From contig CAJTQI010000012.1 of assembly GCA_910578645.1 (NCBI GenBank), positions 1 through 64,000 of the forward strand: 64,000 bases of DNA, written 5' to 3'. Under the pieces are notes generated by a model that was given only the letters and a program-made list of their open reading frames with translations, was not told the DNA's origin and made no database searches. The stretch comes from an uncultured Lachnospiraceae bacterium (GTDB lineage Bacteria; Bacillota; Clostridia; Lachnospirales; Lachnospiraceae). Below, one piece after another: positions 34,120-44,027 of the stretch. Position numbers and translations under genes: made by a program. Positions within the stretch are counted from its first letter, which is position 1. The number at the start of each line of letters is the position of its first letter.

Positions 34120-35190
34120 CTATTTTACCCCCACGTTCATTATAATTTCCTGTGCAATCTGGTCAAGCGGTACGATTTGGTCTGACAACCCCGAAGTTAC
34201 AATGCTCTTGGGCATTCCATATACCGCACATGTGCTTGCCTCCTGGGCAATCACATGAATTTTCTTCCTTGCTTTCAGATTTTTGATTCCTTCTGTACCG
34301 TCAGCTCCCATGCCCGTCATAACAACGCATACTACCTGGTCAAACTTACTGTCCTGCAGAGATTCGTACATATAATTGGCACACGGCCGGACACCTTCCC
34401 TGGTCGGCTGGTCTGTATAACGGATGGTGTATCTCCCGCCCGAAGGACGGATATTCAGATGTTTTCCTCCCATCGCTATGTACACAGTTCCCGCTTCCAG
34501 CATATCACCTTCCGCCGCTTCCTTCACCCGTACTTCGCTCAGTGTGTCAAGACGCTCCGCCAACGATGCCGTAAACCCTGCCGGCATATGCTGTACAATC
34601 ACCACCGGCGCTTTAAGGTTCTTCGGAAGCCTTGGCACAACTGACTGCAAAGCTTTCGGTCCACCTGTGGAGCTAGCCAATGCCACAATCTTATTGCCTG
34701 ATACCGCCGAAGCATGACGCCCTACCAACTCAATTATCTTCTTGGATGTCTTGACTTCTTCCCTGGTTATCGCTTTGGTAAAGACAGGAGGATTAGAATC
34801 CGCAACAACTGACAGGACATTCAACATCCTATCCTTAAAATTCTCATCCCGGCAATCCATCGCATTGTTCGGTTTGTGGACGAAATCAAGAGCCCCCAAT
34901 TCCAGGGCATCCATCGTCGTCTTGGCGCCTTCCCTCGTATCGGTACTCGCCATCATAACCTTCGCAGAAATCTTGCGTTTACGCAACTCTTCCAACAACT
35001 CGAGCCCATTCATCTGTGGCATGTTGACGTCCAGCACAACCGCATCATAGGATTTCCGGCTAAGCAACTCCAAAGCCTCTTTGCCATTAACAGCGCGGTC
35101 CTGTACTTGGAATCTTTTGTCGCTGTTAATTATATCACACAATACCCTTCTCATGAGTGCAGAGTCGTCAACAACTAATATTTTTTTCAT
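34120..35190 (-). CDS. cheB: Protein-glutamate methylesterase CheB
   Basis: 356 residues. Receiver domain with Asp54 in VVLDVNMPQMNG and ASTDTREGA; methylesterase domain with the catalytic Ser in LASSTGGPKAL (about 173-174), His201 in VQHMPAGFT and Asp297 in GMGADG. It removes methyl groups from receptors and deamidates glutamines when phosphorylated. The partner cheR is not in the window. Confidence 0.97.
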   Translation of the reverse strand: MKKILVVDDSALMRRVLCDIINSDKRFQVQDRAVNGKEALELLSRKSYDAVVLDVNMPQMNGLELLEELRKRKISAKVMMASTDTREGAKTTMDALELGALDFVHKPNNAMDCRDENFKDRMLNVLSVVADSNPPVFTKAITREEVKTSKKIIELVGRHASAVSGNKIVALASSTGGPKALQSVVPRLPKNLKAPVVIVQHMPAGFTASLAERLDTLSEVRVKEAAEGDMLEAGTVYIAMGGKHLNIRPSGGRYTIRYTDQPTREGVRPCANYMYESLQDSKFDQVVCVVMTGMGADGTEGIKNLKARKKIHVIAQEASTCAVYGMPKSIVTSGLSDQIVPLDQIAQEIIMNVGVK

Positions 35191-35204
35191 TATTTATTCC
35201 CCCC

Positions 35205-35957
35205 TCATTTATGTTGTGAAATACCCTTTTGCTTTCTGAGTGTTTTGCGCTCTTCATCAAAAATATATTTTATAATCTCTTCCCTCTCTGTCGGGTCTAC
35301 ATCGATATACTGGACTCTGTGCTCAAACAGTCCCTCACGGTTTTCTACCTCCTTAACACTGAGCACTTTGCCGATTACATTGTACTCTTTACTCTCCCCG
35401 CCAATGCTGAGATTATACTTGCACAGGATTACGCTTTGTACCTCGTAGGTAAACTTTGCCACAAAACGCAGACCACCACCGCTGATATCCACGATAATGC
35501 CATTCTTCATGGGCCACTCACGACTAGTGATATCTTCCCTCTTATCCGACAAGGCAAGCTCCGCCTCATCCACTTTCCTGGACTTCATCTCCAAAGCACA
35601 GCTAAAACGATAATATTCCCTGCGCTGGTTCTTACGCAAATCTGTAAGCAGGTCAAAAACCACCACATACAGATTGTTATTTTTATAACGGTCCACCACC
35701 CTCGCACGGCACTGGAATACGCCGCTGTCGGCATAAAAATACAGGTCAAAATCCTTGTCAATCGGCAAAAGAACCAACTTCGCTTTCTCCATCGGCATGG
35801 TAAGTTCCACCCTGTCCTCCGAAATAACCTCGATAACCTGGCTCTGATAAGACTTGCGTTCTCCTCTGCCTGAACCCGAACTCGTCCTGGCATGCCGTAC
35901 CGCCTGCAAATCAACACGACATCCCGGAGACACATATTTAGACAATAAATTAGACAT
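35205..35957 (-). CDS. PilZ-domain flagellar brake-like protein (YcgR/MotI type)
   Basis: 250 residues. N-terminal YcgR-like domain (SPGCRVDLQAV ... YFYADSGVFQCRARVV) and C-terminal PilZ domain with the c-di-GMP motifs RREYYR (about 131-136) and DISGGGLRF (about 173-181). Known relatives slow or disengage the flagellar motor on binding c-di-GMP. Its place between cheB and flhG supports this role. Confidence 0.88.
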   Translation of the reverse strand: MSNLLSKYVSPGCRVDLQAVRHARTSSGSGRGERKSYQSQVIEVISEDRVELTMPMEKAKLVLLPIDKDFDLYFYADSGVFQCRARVVDRYKNNNLYVVVFDLLTDLRKNQRREYYRFSCALEMKSRKVDEAELALSDKREDITSREWPMKNGIIVDISGGGLRFVAKFTYEVQSVILCKYNLSIGGESKEYNVIGKVLSVKEVENREGLFEHRVQYIDVDPTEREEIIKYIFDEERKTLRKQKGISQHK

Positions 35958-35998
35958 ATCCTGTACGTTTCCTTCCTCCTGTACCTACACAGGCGTTT

Positions 35999-36874
35999 TT
36001 ATTTCTTAGAAATGATATGGGAAAAGAAAGCTGCCATACCACGTTTTGTCAGATTCTTATTTAACTCCTTATTCATCAGTTTCACAGCAATCGCCTCAAA
36101 CGCAGCCGACGAACGTGCCCGCGGATTCTCGATTGATACCGGTGTCTGCTGCATCACCGATTTCGCAAGCTGATTATCCTGAGGTATCATCCCAAGATAA
36201 GTAATCGGCATTCTTAAATACCTCTTCACAACCGTCTCGAGCTTTGAATACAGCGACTCCGCCTCATCCTGGCTAAAAACTTTATTCGCAATCACCTTAA
36301 CTTGTGTTGCATCGGCGGAATAACGCGAATGTCTGTTTAACGCCTTGAGCAATGAATAAGAGTCCGTAATGGAAGTAGGCTCCGGCGTAGTCACAAGAAG
36401 AATCTCACTGCTTGCCACCAAAAACTCTAACACAGCGTCCGAAATACCCGCGCCTGTATCTACAATTATAATATCCGCCATCTCATCCAATTCCACCAAA
36501 TTGCGGATAATATAATTCAGATAATCTTTACTGAGGTTAGACATGCCCGCAATACCGGAACCCCCGGAAATAAAACCGACTTCCATCGGTCCCCACGTAA
36601 TGATGTCCTGTATGCTCTTTCCTTGGTATATTAAATCACATAGGTTATGTTTTGGAACTGTGCCAAACATAATCTCTATATTGGCCAATCCAAAATCCGC
36701 ATCCAGTATAATCACTCTCTGTCCCATCTTGCGAAATTGTATCGCCAGGTTAATTGCCATGTTGGATTTACCGACACCGCCTTTACCGCTTGTGACCGTA
36801 ATGACTCTCGCTAAGGGGCGCCTGGGCTGACTGGTCGCTTTAATAATATTTCTTAATTGTTCAGCCTGGTCCAT
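35999..36874 (-). CDS. flhG: Flagellar number regulator FlhG (YlxH, MinD-like ATPase)
   Basis: 291 residues. Deviant Walker A SGKGGVGKSNMAINLA (about 28-43), DADFGLANIEIMFG, and Walker B DIIIVDTGAGIS. The N-terminal helix MDQAEQLRNIIKAT corresponds to the segment that stimulates FlhF GTPase. The ATPase controls flagellar number and placement together with FlhF, the adjacent gene. Confidence 0.95.
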   Translation of the reverse strand: MDQAEQLRNIIKATSQPRRPLARVITVTSGKGGVGKSNMAINLAIQFRKMGQRVIILDADFGLANIEIMFGTVPKHNLCDLIYQGKSIQDIITWGPMEVGFISGGSGIAGMSNLSKDYLNYIIRNLVELDEMADIIIVDTGAGISDAVLEFLVASSEILLVTTPEPTSITDSYSLLKALNRHSRYSADATQVKVIANKVFSQDEAESLYSKLETVVKRYLRMPITYLGMIPQDNQLAKSVMQQTPVSIENPRARSSAAFEAIAVKLMNKELNKNLTKRGMAAFFSHIISKK

Positions 36875-36886
36875 TAGCCTTCCTCC

Positions 36887-38164
36887 TTAGTTTTTTCCTC
36901 CTAACAATTGTTTAACCGTTCCCTGCGGATTAAACTCTTCTATATCATCCGGCACATTCTGCCCGTAAGTCACATAAGAAAGCTCTGCATCTGTATACAA
37001 CCTTAAATTGAGCAAATTACCCAGCGTAGTTGTTTCATCAAGTTTTGTAAAAATCAGCTTATAATCGGTCATCTCCTTGTATGAATCGGCGATACTGATT
37101 AAGTCACGGTACTTCGTTGTCGCACTTAAGACAAGGTAAACTTCTTTCTCCGCCTTGCCATCCATGGAATGGATTAAATTACGCATGCTATCCTTTTGCG
37201 TCGTATTCTGGTGGGAATGTCCCGCCGTATCAATCAGGATATAGTCATATCCCCTGAAATCTTCCATAGCCTTCTCTACTTCTTCCACTGTATAGATTAT
37301 GCGAAAAGGCACTTCCAGGATATTCGCGTATGTTCTGAGCTGTTCCGCCGCGGCAATTCGGTATGTGTCCGCAGTGAGCAAGGCCACCTGCTTCTTCTGG
37401 TCTACCTTAAAAATCGATGCAATCTTTGCGATTGTCGTCGTCTTTCCTACACCTGTAGGCCCAATGAAAAACACCATCTTAATGCCGCTTGATGCAGGTG
37501 TGATGCTACTGGGTTTACCAAACTTAAGAATCATCTTCTGGTAAATATTCGCCAGGGCGTAATCGAAAGGCATATTCGGCTTATTAATTTGCTCAATCTC
37601 GTCGATAATCTCTTTTGCATATTTCTCGTCCACCTCATTGTCCAACATCGTATTGTGGAGGAGTTTCATAAATTTATCGATTTCCGTCTCTTCTTTCTGT
37701 TTCGTCTCCTTGCCCTCTTCCTTTTCCCCTTTAATTTCCTTTTCCCCTTTGACTTCCTTTTTCTCCTTATCCTCTTCCGGCTTTTGAAGTTGTTGCTCCA
37801 ATAATGACTGCAAGCTGTCCAACTTCTCTTCTATAGCGCTATTCTCTTTTCTTGTAGATTCCGGTGATGCAACCGGAATGGGAGCGGGAGCGGGAGTAGG
37901 AACCGGAGCACTCTGCGCCGGCAAAGTTTCCTTCGTCTGATTAGACGTAATGACATTATTGATTGCGGATACCGCCGACGTATATTTCTCGCTCTCTTCC
38001 TCAAGGGCGACCGTCACTTCCGTCATATGCGGTTTCAAGAATGCAAAAAGACCCTTGTTCTTTACATCCTTGACATTCATGACGACGACGCCCTCGCCAA
38101 GCTCCTTTTTCGCATTTTCTATCGCTTCTTTTTCCGTTTTTGCAACAAATTTCTTGATTATCAT
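36887..38164 (-). CDS. flhF: Flagellar biosynthesis GTPase FlhF (SRP-type)
   Basis: 425 residues. N-terminal B domain (KKFVAKTEKEAIENAKKELG) then a Lys/Glu repeat-rich linker (about 130-165), then the NG domain: G1 GPTGVGKTTTIAKIA, DTYRIAAAEQLRTYA, G3 DTAGHSHQ, G4 TKLDE. It guides the flagellar assembly site. The start overlaps the flhA stop by one base (TAATG-type coupling). Confidence 0.96.
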   Translation of the reverse strand: MIIKKFVAKTEKEAIENAKKELGEGVVVMNVKDVKNKGLFAFLKPHMTEVTVALEEESEKYTSAVSAINNVITSNQTKETLPAQSAPVPTPAPAPIPVASPESTRKENSAIEEKLDSLQSLLEQQLQKPEEDKEKKEVKGEKEIKGEKEEGKETKQKEETEIDKFMKLLHNTMLDNEVDEKYAKEIIDEIEQINKPNMPFDYALANIYQKMILKFGKPSSITPASSGIKMVFFIGPTGVGKTTTIAKIASIFKVDQKKQVALLTADTYRIAAAEQLRTYANILEVPFRIIYTVEEVEKAMEDFRGYDYILIDTAGHSHQNTTQKDSMRNLIHSMDGKAEKEVYLVLSATTKYRDLISIADSYKEMTDYKLIFTKLDETTTLGNLLNLRLYTDAELSYVTYGQNVPDDIEEFNPQGTVKQLLGGKN

Positions 38165-40206
38165 TATGCTGTCACCATCCCAACAGACTGTAACTCAATA
38201 TTGGATTCCACTTCGTTATAAGATACAACCACCAAATCTTTATAATAATCTTCCGTCAATTTCTTAAAGTACACCCTGACAATCGGAGATGTGATTACAA
38301 GCGGCATCTTGCCCAAATCTTCCAATTTCTTCGTCTCCACACCCACCGACTCCATAATCGCCTTCGTCTTAAGCGGGTCAAGCGTCAAATAAGCGCCTTG
38401 TTCGGTCTGTTTCACACTTGCCATAATCTCCTGTTCCAATTTCGGGTCAAGTGTCACAACGCTTGTCGTCTCATTGGCCGGGAAGAATTTATTGGATATC
38501 GCCCTCTTAAGGCTCTGCCTTGCGTATTCCGTCAGGATATCGGTATCCCTTGAGGTGGTCGCATAATCTGCCAGTGTTTCAAATATTGTGAGCAAATCCC
38601 TGATAGAAATACCTTCCCGCAAAAGATTCTGTAGTACTTTCTGTATTTCACCAAGCCCAAGCAGCTTCGGTACAAGCTCCTCCACCAAAGAAGGGTTGGA
38701 CTCCCTGAGGTTGTTGACCAGATTCTGGACATCCTGTCTTGTCAGCAGTTCCGCTATGTACTGCCTGATAATCTCCGTCAGATGAGTGGCAATGATTGAC
38801 GGCGGGTCAACTACCGTATAGCCCATGCTCTCCGCGCGCTCCCTCTGCCCCTCTGTAATCCAAATTGCAGGCAGATGGAAAGAAGGCTCAAAAGTAGGGA
38901 TACCCGTAATCTCCTCCTCCACATAACCGGGATTCATAGCCATATAATGGTCAAACAAAATCTCGCCTTCGCTGACCTGAACACCCTTAATCTTGATAAT
39001 GTACTGGTTCGGATTCAACTGTATATTATCACGCAGACGGATAATCGGCACCACAGTACCAAGCTCTAGTGCAATCTGTCGCCTAATCATAACGACACGG
39101 TCTAACAAGTCACCACCCTGGTTGACGTCTGCAAGAGGAATAATTCCATAACCAAATTCAAGCTCGATAGGGTCAACCTGCAGAAGCGACGTGACATTCT
39201 CCGGCTGTCTGATTTCCTCTGCAGCCGCTTCCTCCACATCCGCCTCATGTTCAATCTCAGCCGTCTCAATCGTACCCGCCATAATCCTGCCTACCACAAC
39301 AAAGACTAGCCCAAGCCCCACAAACACCACTGTGTTCAAAGGTGTAACAATGCCAAGACCGGCAATCACCGCGCCTACAAGATACAATACCTTAGGCACA
39401 CCAAACAACTGTCTGATTAGCACCGTACCAAAATCAGCATCTTTGGAACCCTTGGTGACAAGAATACCTGTCGAAAGCGAAATCAAAAGAGACGGAATCT
39501 GGCTCACCAAGCCGTCACCAATCGTCAATATTGTATATTTCGTCATAGCATCATTTAACTCCAACCCCTGACGGAACATACCCATAGCAATACCGCCCAC
39601 AATATTGACGAAGGTAATTATTAAACCTGCCGTCGCATCTCCCTTTACATACTTCACGGCACCGTCCATGGAACCGAAGAAACTGGCTTCTTCCTGTATC
39701 TTCTCGCGGCGCTTCTTCGCCTCGTCGTCCGTGATTGCCCCGGTATTCAAGTCGGCGTCAATCGCCATCTGCTTACCTGGCATGGCGTCCAACGTGAATC
39801 TGGCGGTAACCTCAGCCACACGCTCGGAGCCTTTGTTGATAATCATAAACTGGACAATAATCAAAATAATAAATACAATAACACCGATTACGATATCACC
39901 GCCACCCACATACTGACCAAAAGTCCTGACTACGTTGCCGGGGTCACCGGTTGTAAGAATCAGACGGGTGGAAGAAACGTTCAGGGCAATCCTGAATACC
40001 GTAGTAAACAACAGGATTGTCGGGAAATAGGACATGTTCAGTACTTCATTGGCAAACATACAACCGAACATGACAGTGAATGCCACTGCAATATTACATG
40101 CCAACAGGACATCCAACAATCCTGATGTGATAGGCACAATCAACATGATAAACGCCGAAAGCACATAGGCTGTCACGCCGATATCAGCCTTTTTCAGATT
40201 TCCCAT
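38164..40206 (-). CDS. flhA: Flagellar export gate protein FlhA
   Basis: 680 residues. About eight membrane helices in the first 310 residues, with the conserved FHIPEP-family segment TRFTLDAMPGKQMAIDADLNTG; the large cytoplasmic domain follows from about 330, with EPSFHLPAIWI. It forms the nonameric ring that receives chaperone-substrate complexes and uses the proton motive force. Confidence 0.98.
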   Translation of the reverse strand: MGNLKKADIGVTAYVLSAFIMLIVPITSGLLDVLLACNIAVAFTVMFGCMFANEVLNMSYFPTILLFTTVFRIALNVSSTRLILTTGDPGNVVRTFGQYVGGGDIVIGVIVFIILIIVQFMIINKGSERVAEVTARFTLDAMPGKQMAIDADLNTGAITDDEAKKRREKIQEEASFFGSMDGAVKYVKGDATAGLIITFVNIVGGIAMGMFRQGLELNDAMTKYTILTIGDGLVSQIPSLLISLSTGILVTKGSKDADFGTVLIRQLFGVPKVLYLVGAVIAGLGIVTPLNTVVFVGLGLVFVVVGRIMAGTIETAEIEHEADVEEAAAEEIRQPENVTSLLQVDPIELEFGYGIIPLADVNQGGDLLDRVVMIRRQIALELGTVVPIIRLRDNIQLNPNQYIIKIKGVQVSEGEILFDHYMAMNPGYVEEEITGIPTFEPSFHLPAIWITEGQRERAESMGYTVVDPPSIIATHLTEIIRQYIAELLTRQDVQNLVNNLRESNPSLVEELVPKLLGLGEIQKVLQNLLREGISIRDLLTIFETLADYATTSRDTDILTEYARQSLKRAISNKFFPANETTSVVTLDPKLEQEIMASVKQTEQGAYLTLDPLKTKAIMESVGVETKKLEDLGKMPLVITSPIVRVYFKKLTEDYYKDLVVVSYNEVESNIELQSVGMVTA

Positions 40207-40349
40207 GACCGTTCCTCCTTTCTTACTTTCTTTAAACTTGATTTCTTTCCCTATATAAACAAATAACAGTGTATATATCCCATATTCTACCGGACACGAC
40301 TCATATTCTCCGGATTATACTTTACCTACTCAATAAATTTCATATCTTA

Positions 40350-41462
40350 TCAGACTTTACCCTGCAAATGATATACGAAAGCAAGTACTTCTGCCACTGC
40401 CTGATACAACTCGGGCGGCACCACACTGCCTACATCCACATTGGCATACAGCATACGTGCAAGGGGTTTATTCTCCACAATCTCGATATGATATTCCTTT
40501 GCCGTATCCTTAATCTTCCGGGCAAGGTAATCAGCCCCTTTGGCAACCACATAGGGCGCTTCATAAAGCTCCGGGTCGTATTTAATTGCCACCGCAAAGT
40601 GTGTAGGGTTTGTGATGACCACATCCGCCTGTGGAAGCTGCTGCATCATACGCCGCCTGGAAGCCTCCATCATCCTCTGGCGCTGTTTACCTTTAATCTG
40701 CGGGTCACCTTCCTGGTTCTTATATTCATCCTTGACTTCCTGCTTGGTCATCTTCATATCCTTCTTGAATTTTATCTTCTGGTAGACATAATCAAGCAAA
40801 GCAATAATCATATAGAAAAGCGAAATACGGATGCCAAGCTGCACCACCAACATACCAATCTGCACAATGCCCTGGTTCAATGACAAATCATAAAACTGAT
40901 ATAACGGCGGCATATTTTTCTTAAGGTAAGAATAGACCACATACCCGACCAAACCGATTTTCAGGATAGATTTAATCAGCTCCACCACAGAATTTACCGA
41001 AAAGAAACGTTTAAAGCCGCTGATTGGGCTCAATTTATTTAGTTTCGGCTGTAATGGTTTCGTGGTAGGCTGCCATTTCACCTGCACCACATTTGTTACA
41101 AATGATACCAGGACACCGACAAACAGAAAAGGCGCCATAATCAGAAGAATCCTGGTTAAAGACTTCGCAAAAAGTGTGCTGATAGTCTGCTCCTGTATAT
41201 AACCGTCATACATTTTAATATATTCCGGTATCTGGGAATAAATATCGTACATGTTTCCTGTAAAATAAATTCCCATGTACTCTACCCAAATATAGACAAG
41301 CGCAAAAAAAGCTAGCAATTCAAATGCGTTTGTTATCTCCTTACTCTTGGCAACCTGACCCTCTTTACGGGCATCTGAAAGTTTCTTGGAAGTAGGCTCC
41401 TCCGTCTTCTCTCCACCCGGGCCGTCTTTGGCAAAGAATTGGAGATTATATTCCAGTATCAC
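40350..41462 (-). CDS. flhB: Flagellar export switch protein FlhB
   Basis: 370 residues. The GEKTEEPTSKKLSDARKEGQVAKSKE start is typical; four membrane helices; the cytoplasmic domain holds the self-cleavage motif NPTH (ITNPTHFAVAIKYD, about 280). Cleavage switches export from hook to filament substrates. Its start overlaps fliR by four bases. A 143-base gap separates it from flhA. Confidence 0.98.
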   Translation of the reverse strand: MILEYNLQFFAKDGPGGEKTEEPTSKKLSDARKEGQVAKSKEITNAFELLAFFALVYIWVEYMGIYFTGNMYDIYSQIPEYIKMYDGYIQEQTISTLFAKSLTRILLIMAPFLFVGVLVSFVTNVVQVKWQPTTKPLQPKLNKLSPISGFKRFFSVNSVVELIKSILKIGLVGYVVYSYLKKNMPPLYQFYDLSLNQGIVQIGMLVVQLGIRISLFYMIIALLDYVYQKIKFKKDMKMTKQEVKDEYKNQEGDPQIKGKQRQRMMEASRRRMMQQLPQADVVITNPTHFAVAIKYDPELYEAPYVVAKGADYLARKIKDTAKEYHIEIVENKPLARMLYANVDVGSVVPPELYQAVAEVLAFVYHLQGKV

Positions 41463-42238
41463 ATCATCCCCTCCACAAAAGATACAATCACCTTCTTCAT
41501 CTCCGTAAATACATAATCGGCTGCAACCGGAAGCATCCTTGTAGTCAAAAGAAGAATTACCAATCCTAACAGCACCTTAAACTGGATTCCCACCGCAAAC
41601 ATGTTGAGCTGTGGAGATACCTTCGCCAAGACGCCTAAAACTGCATTAAGCAAAATCATGACGCAGAAAATCGGCAGAATAATCCTGAAACCAATCGCAA
41701 TATAATCTCCCATAAACATAATCACCGACGCAAGCAATGACTCTGATTTAAATACCGCTCCGTTAATGGGAATCAGTGTAAAACTGTCCACAAGCGCCCG
41801 GAGCAAATACTGGTACATACCTGTAATAATCATGAACAGAGTAAACATATACTGATAGAATACACCAGTGAAAGTAGCTTGCTGCTTAGTCGCCGGGTCC
41901 ATTAAAGAAACCATGGAAATACCAATTTCCATATCTGCTATGCTTCCTGCAAAAGATGTCACAGTCGTACAAATTTGTGCGCCCCATCCAATCAAGAAAC
42001 CCGTTAAAGCCTCTTTCATAACCACAATCACATACCCAAGCAATGTATTGTACACTACTTCATTACGGTCTACAACACTGTAGATAAGGTAAGCGAAAAA
42101 AATGCTAAAACAAACTTTAACCCTCCTTGGTACATTGCCCATGGAGAAGAAAGGGGCCACATACACAAAACTGGTAATCCTGACCAAAATCAAGAGATAA
42201 TATTCTAAATCCGCGTAAGTAAAAGTAATATCAATCAT
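41459..42238 (-). CDS. fliR: Flagellar export gate protein FliR
   Basis: 259 residues, strongly hydrophobic. Family marks: LVRITSFVYVAPFFSMGNVPRRVKV, EALTGFLIGWGAQI, and the long C-terminal segment LAKVSPQLNMFAVGIQFKVLLG. Part of the FliPQR gate in the inner membrane. Located between fliQ and flhB. Confidence 0.97.
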   Translation of the reverse strand: MIDITFTYADLEYYLLILVRITSFVYVAPFFSMGNVPRRVKVCFSIFFAYLIYSVVDRNEVVYNTLLGYVIVVMKEALTGFLIGWGAQICTTVTSFAGSIADMEIGISMVSLMDPATKQQATFTGVFYQYMFTLFMIITGMYQYLLRALVDSFTLIPINGAVFKSESLLASVIMFMGDYIAIGFRIILPIFCVMILLNAVLGVLAKVSPQLNMFAVGIQFKVLLGLVILLLTTRMLPVAADYVFTEMKKVIVSFVEGMM

Positions 42239-42252
42239 GCAATCACTCGCCC

Positions 42253-42522
42253 CTACTGTAGATATGAAGCAAAGTCAGACCACAGATTAATCATAAAATC
42301 CACCATCTGATTCATAATCCAATGCCCAAAAAGAATCAGTGCCATAAAAATAGCCAGGACTTTCGGAACAAAAGTAAGCGTCTGTTCCTGTATGGAAGTG
42401 ACCGTCTGAAAAATACTGACAATCAAACCGACACACAAAGACACAATCAAAAGCGGCGCCGAACATTTAATAATTGTGAATATAGCTGTCGATGCGACGG
42501 CCGTGACATCATCTATTGTCAT
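42253..42522 (-). CDS. fliQ: Flagellar export gate protein FliQ
   Basis: 89 residues with two membrane helices; characteristic LIVSLCVGLIVSIFQTVTSI, QEQTLTFVPKVLAIFMAL. It wraps around FliP in the export gate. Preceded by a 240-base gap after fliP that contains three hairpins. Confidence 0.96.
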   Translation of the reverse strand: MTIDDVTAVASTAIFTIIKCSAPLLIVSLCVGLIVSIFQTVTSIQEQTLTFVPKVLAIFMALILFGHWIMNQMVDFMINLWSDFASYLQ

Positions 42523-42762
42523 AGCTTCCTCCGTTCCCTATATTAATCCACATTTCTATGCACGTTTTTGTCTCAACTTTTGTTGAGACAGCGCATGTAA
42601 CAAGTTTGTGTCAAATGAGCATAGACACAAATGTCGCGTGTAAAAAATTTATTTTTACACGAATCCCTATACGTATCGCAAGCTTGCCTGCAGCACTACT
42701 CAAATGAAAGTTGAAAACATTTCTGATTTTTCAGTCTCTCTTTATAACATTCTGTTTTGATA
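42523..42762 (-). repeat. Three perfect hairpins between fliP and fliQ
   Basis: TGTCTCAAC/GTTGAGACA with a TTTT loop (42569-42577/42582-42590); TTTGTGTC/GACACAAA with an 11-base loop (42605-42612/42624-42631); CGTGTAAAAA/TTTTTACACG with a 5-base loop (42637-42646/42652-42661). None is followed by a U-tract in the direction of transcription. No gene is seen in the gap. Confidence 0.75.
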
Positions 42763-43647
42763 CTATTTCAGCAAGAAACTGTCCACCAACCCTTTAATAA
42801 TCAGATACCATCCATCCGCCAGGACAAACAGCAGAATCTTAAACGGCATAGAAATCGTTGTAGGCGGCAACATCATCATACCCATACTCATCAAGGTCGA
42901 TGCCACAACCATATCGATTACAATAAACGGTATATAAATCAAGAATCCGATGATAAACGCATAGCGAAGCTCACTGATAATATAGCTAGGCACCAATACA
43001 CTCATAGGAATCTCGTCCACATCACCACTCCACTCCTGGCGGCTGATATCCATAAACATACTGACATCTTTCTTCAATGTCTGCCTGTTCATAAAAGTCC
43101 TAATCGGCACGACCGCTTTCTCAAGCGCCTCCTCCTGACTCAGTTCTCCTGCTTCATAAGGCACCACCGCTTCCGTATAGATGGCGGTAAATGTCGGCTG
43201 CATAATAAAAAACGTCAAAAAGAGCGCAATACCTATCAACACTGTGTTAGGCGGCGCTGTCTGTGTATTGAGTGCCTGCCTCGTAAAATGCAGAACGATA
43301 ATGATTCTGGTAAACGAGGTCATCATGATAATCAGTGTTGGTGCAACGGCAATTAACGTAAGGATTGCTAAAACGCGGAGCGCGCCATTCACGTTGCCAT
43401 TGCCATCGCCATACGTGATTGTCACCGTATTGGCTATATTCAGTTCCGCAAGCTCATCAGCATCTTCCGACGCACCCGGTGCCCGTTCGTTCGTCCTCTC
43501 ATCCGTAGTTCCTGTAAGATTGGACTCCCTGTAAGGTGTATCCGCCGCCGCAAACGCCGTTGTCTTCTGACTAAGACACAATATGCCTGCCAATAACAGC
43601 AGGCATACTAATTTTGCCAAATAATATCCGGAAAAGTATTTCTTCAT
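42763..43647 (-). CDS. fliP: Flagellar export gate protein FliP
   Basis: 294 residues. A signal-like N-terminus (LVCLLLLAGILCLSQ) and an extra segment up to about residue 85 are followed by family marks: LTIIAVAPTLIIMMTSFTRIIIVL-type helix, RQALNTQTAPPNTVLIGIALFLTFFIM, and FIIGFLIYIPFIVIDMVVAS. The periplasmic part includes PIRTFMNRQT. Core of the FliPQR gate. Its start overlaps fliO by four bases. Confidence 0.97.
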   Translation of the reverse strand: MKKYFSGYYLAKLVCLLLLAGILCLSQKTTAFAAADTPYRESNLTGTTDERTNERAPGASEDADELAELNIANTVTITYGDGNGNVNGALRVLAILTLIAVAPTLIIMMTSFTRIIIVLHFTRQALNTQTAPPNTVLIGIALFLTFFIMQPTFTAIYTEAVVPYEAGELSQEEALEKAVVPIRTFMNRQTLKKDVSMFMDISRQEWSGDVDEIPMSVLVPSYIISELRYAFIIGFLIYIPFIVIDMVVASTLMSMGMMMLPPTTISMPFKILLFVLADGWYLIIKGLVDSFLLK

Positions 43648-44027
43648 TCGTCTCGCCCATCTTTTTTTTCCAGAAAATTCTTTTTTTGGATTTTCTCCAA
43701 AACATCCTTAAATCCAAGAGCTTTGGGTTCATCTACACCCGAAATAATCAAATCCTGCTCAGGAATCTCTGTTAACATTGTAACAGTATCCTTACAGATT
43801 GCCACTACCAAATATTTCTTTCCAACTCTGACAATCTGAACATACTTATTATTGGAGAGCCGCATTGTCTCCAAAATTTCCATATTGGCCCTAACAGTCT
43901 GACCCTTCTGATATCCCGCCATCCATTTCGTGACCCAATAAGTAACTAGTAATACGAACAGGAAAAGAATCAACACTGTCATAAATTGTATATAAGAATC
44001 AGCACTCTCCGATACGGCAGATATCAT
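43644..44027 (-). CDS. fliO: Flagellar assembly protein FliO
   Basis: 127 residues: one membrane helix (FMTVLILFLFVLLVTYWVTKW, about 15-35) and a cytoplasmic part with NMEILETMRLSNNKYVQIVRVGKKYLVVA, the FliO pattern. It helps FliP assemble. Overlaps cheY by one base at its start. Confidence 0.92.
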   Translation of the reverse strand: MISAVSESADSYIQFMTVLILFLFVLLVTYWVTKWMAGYQKGQTVRANMEILETMRLSNNKYVQIVRVGKKYLVVAICKDTVTMLTEIPEQDLIISGVDEPKALGFKDVLEKIQKKNFLEKKDGRDE

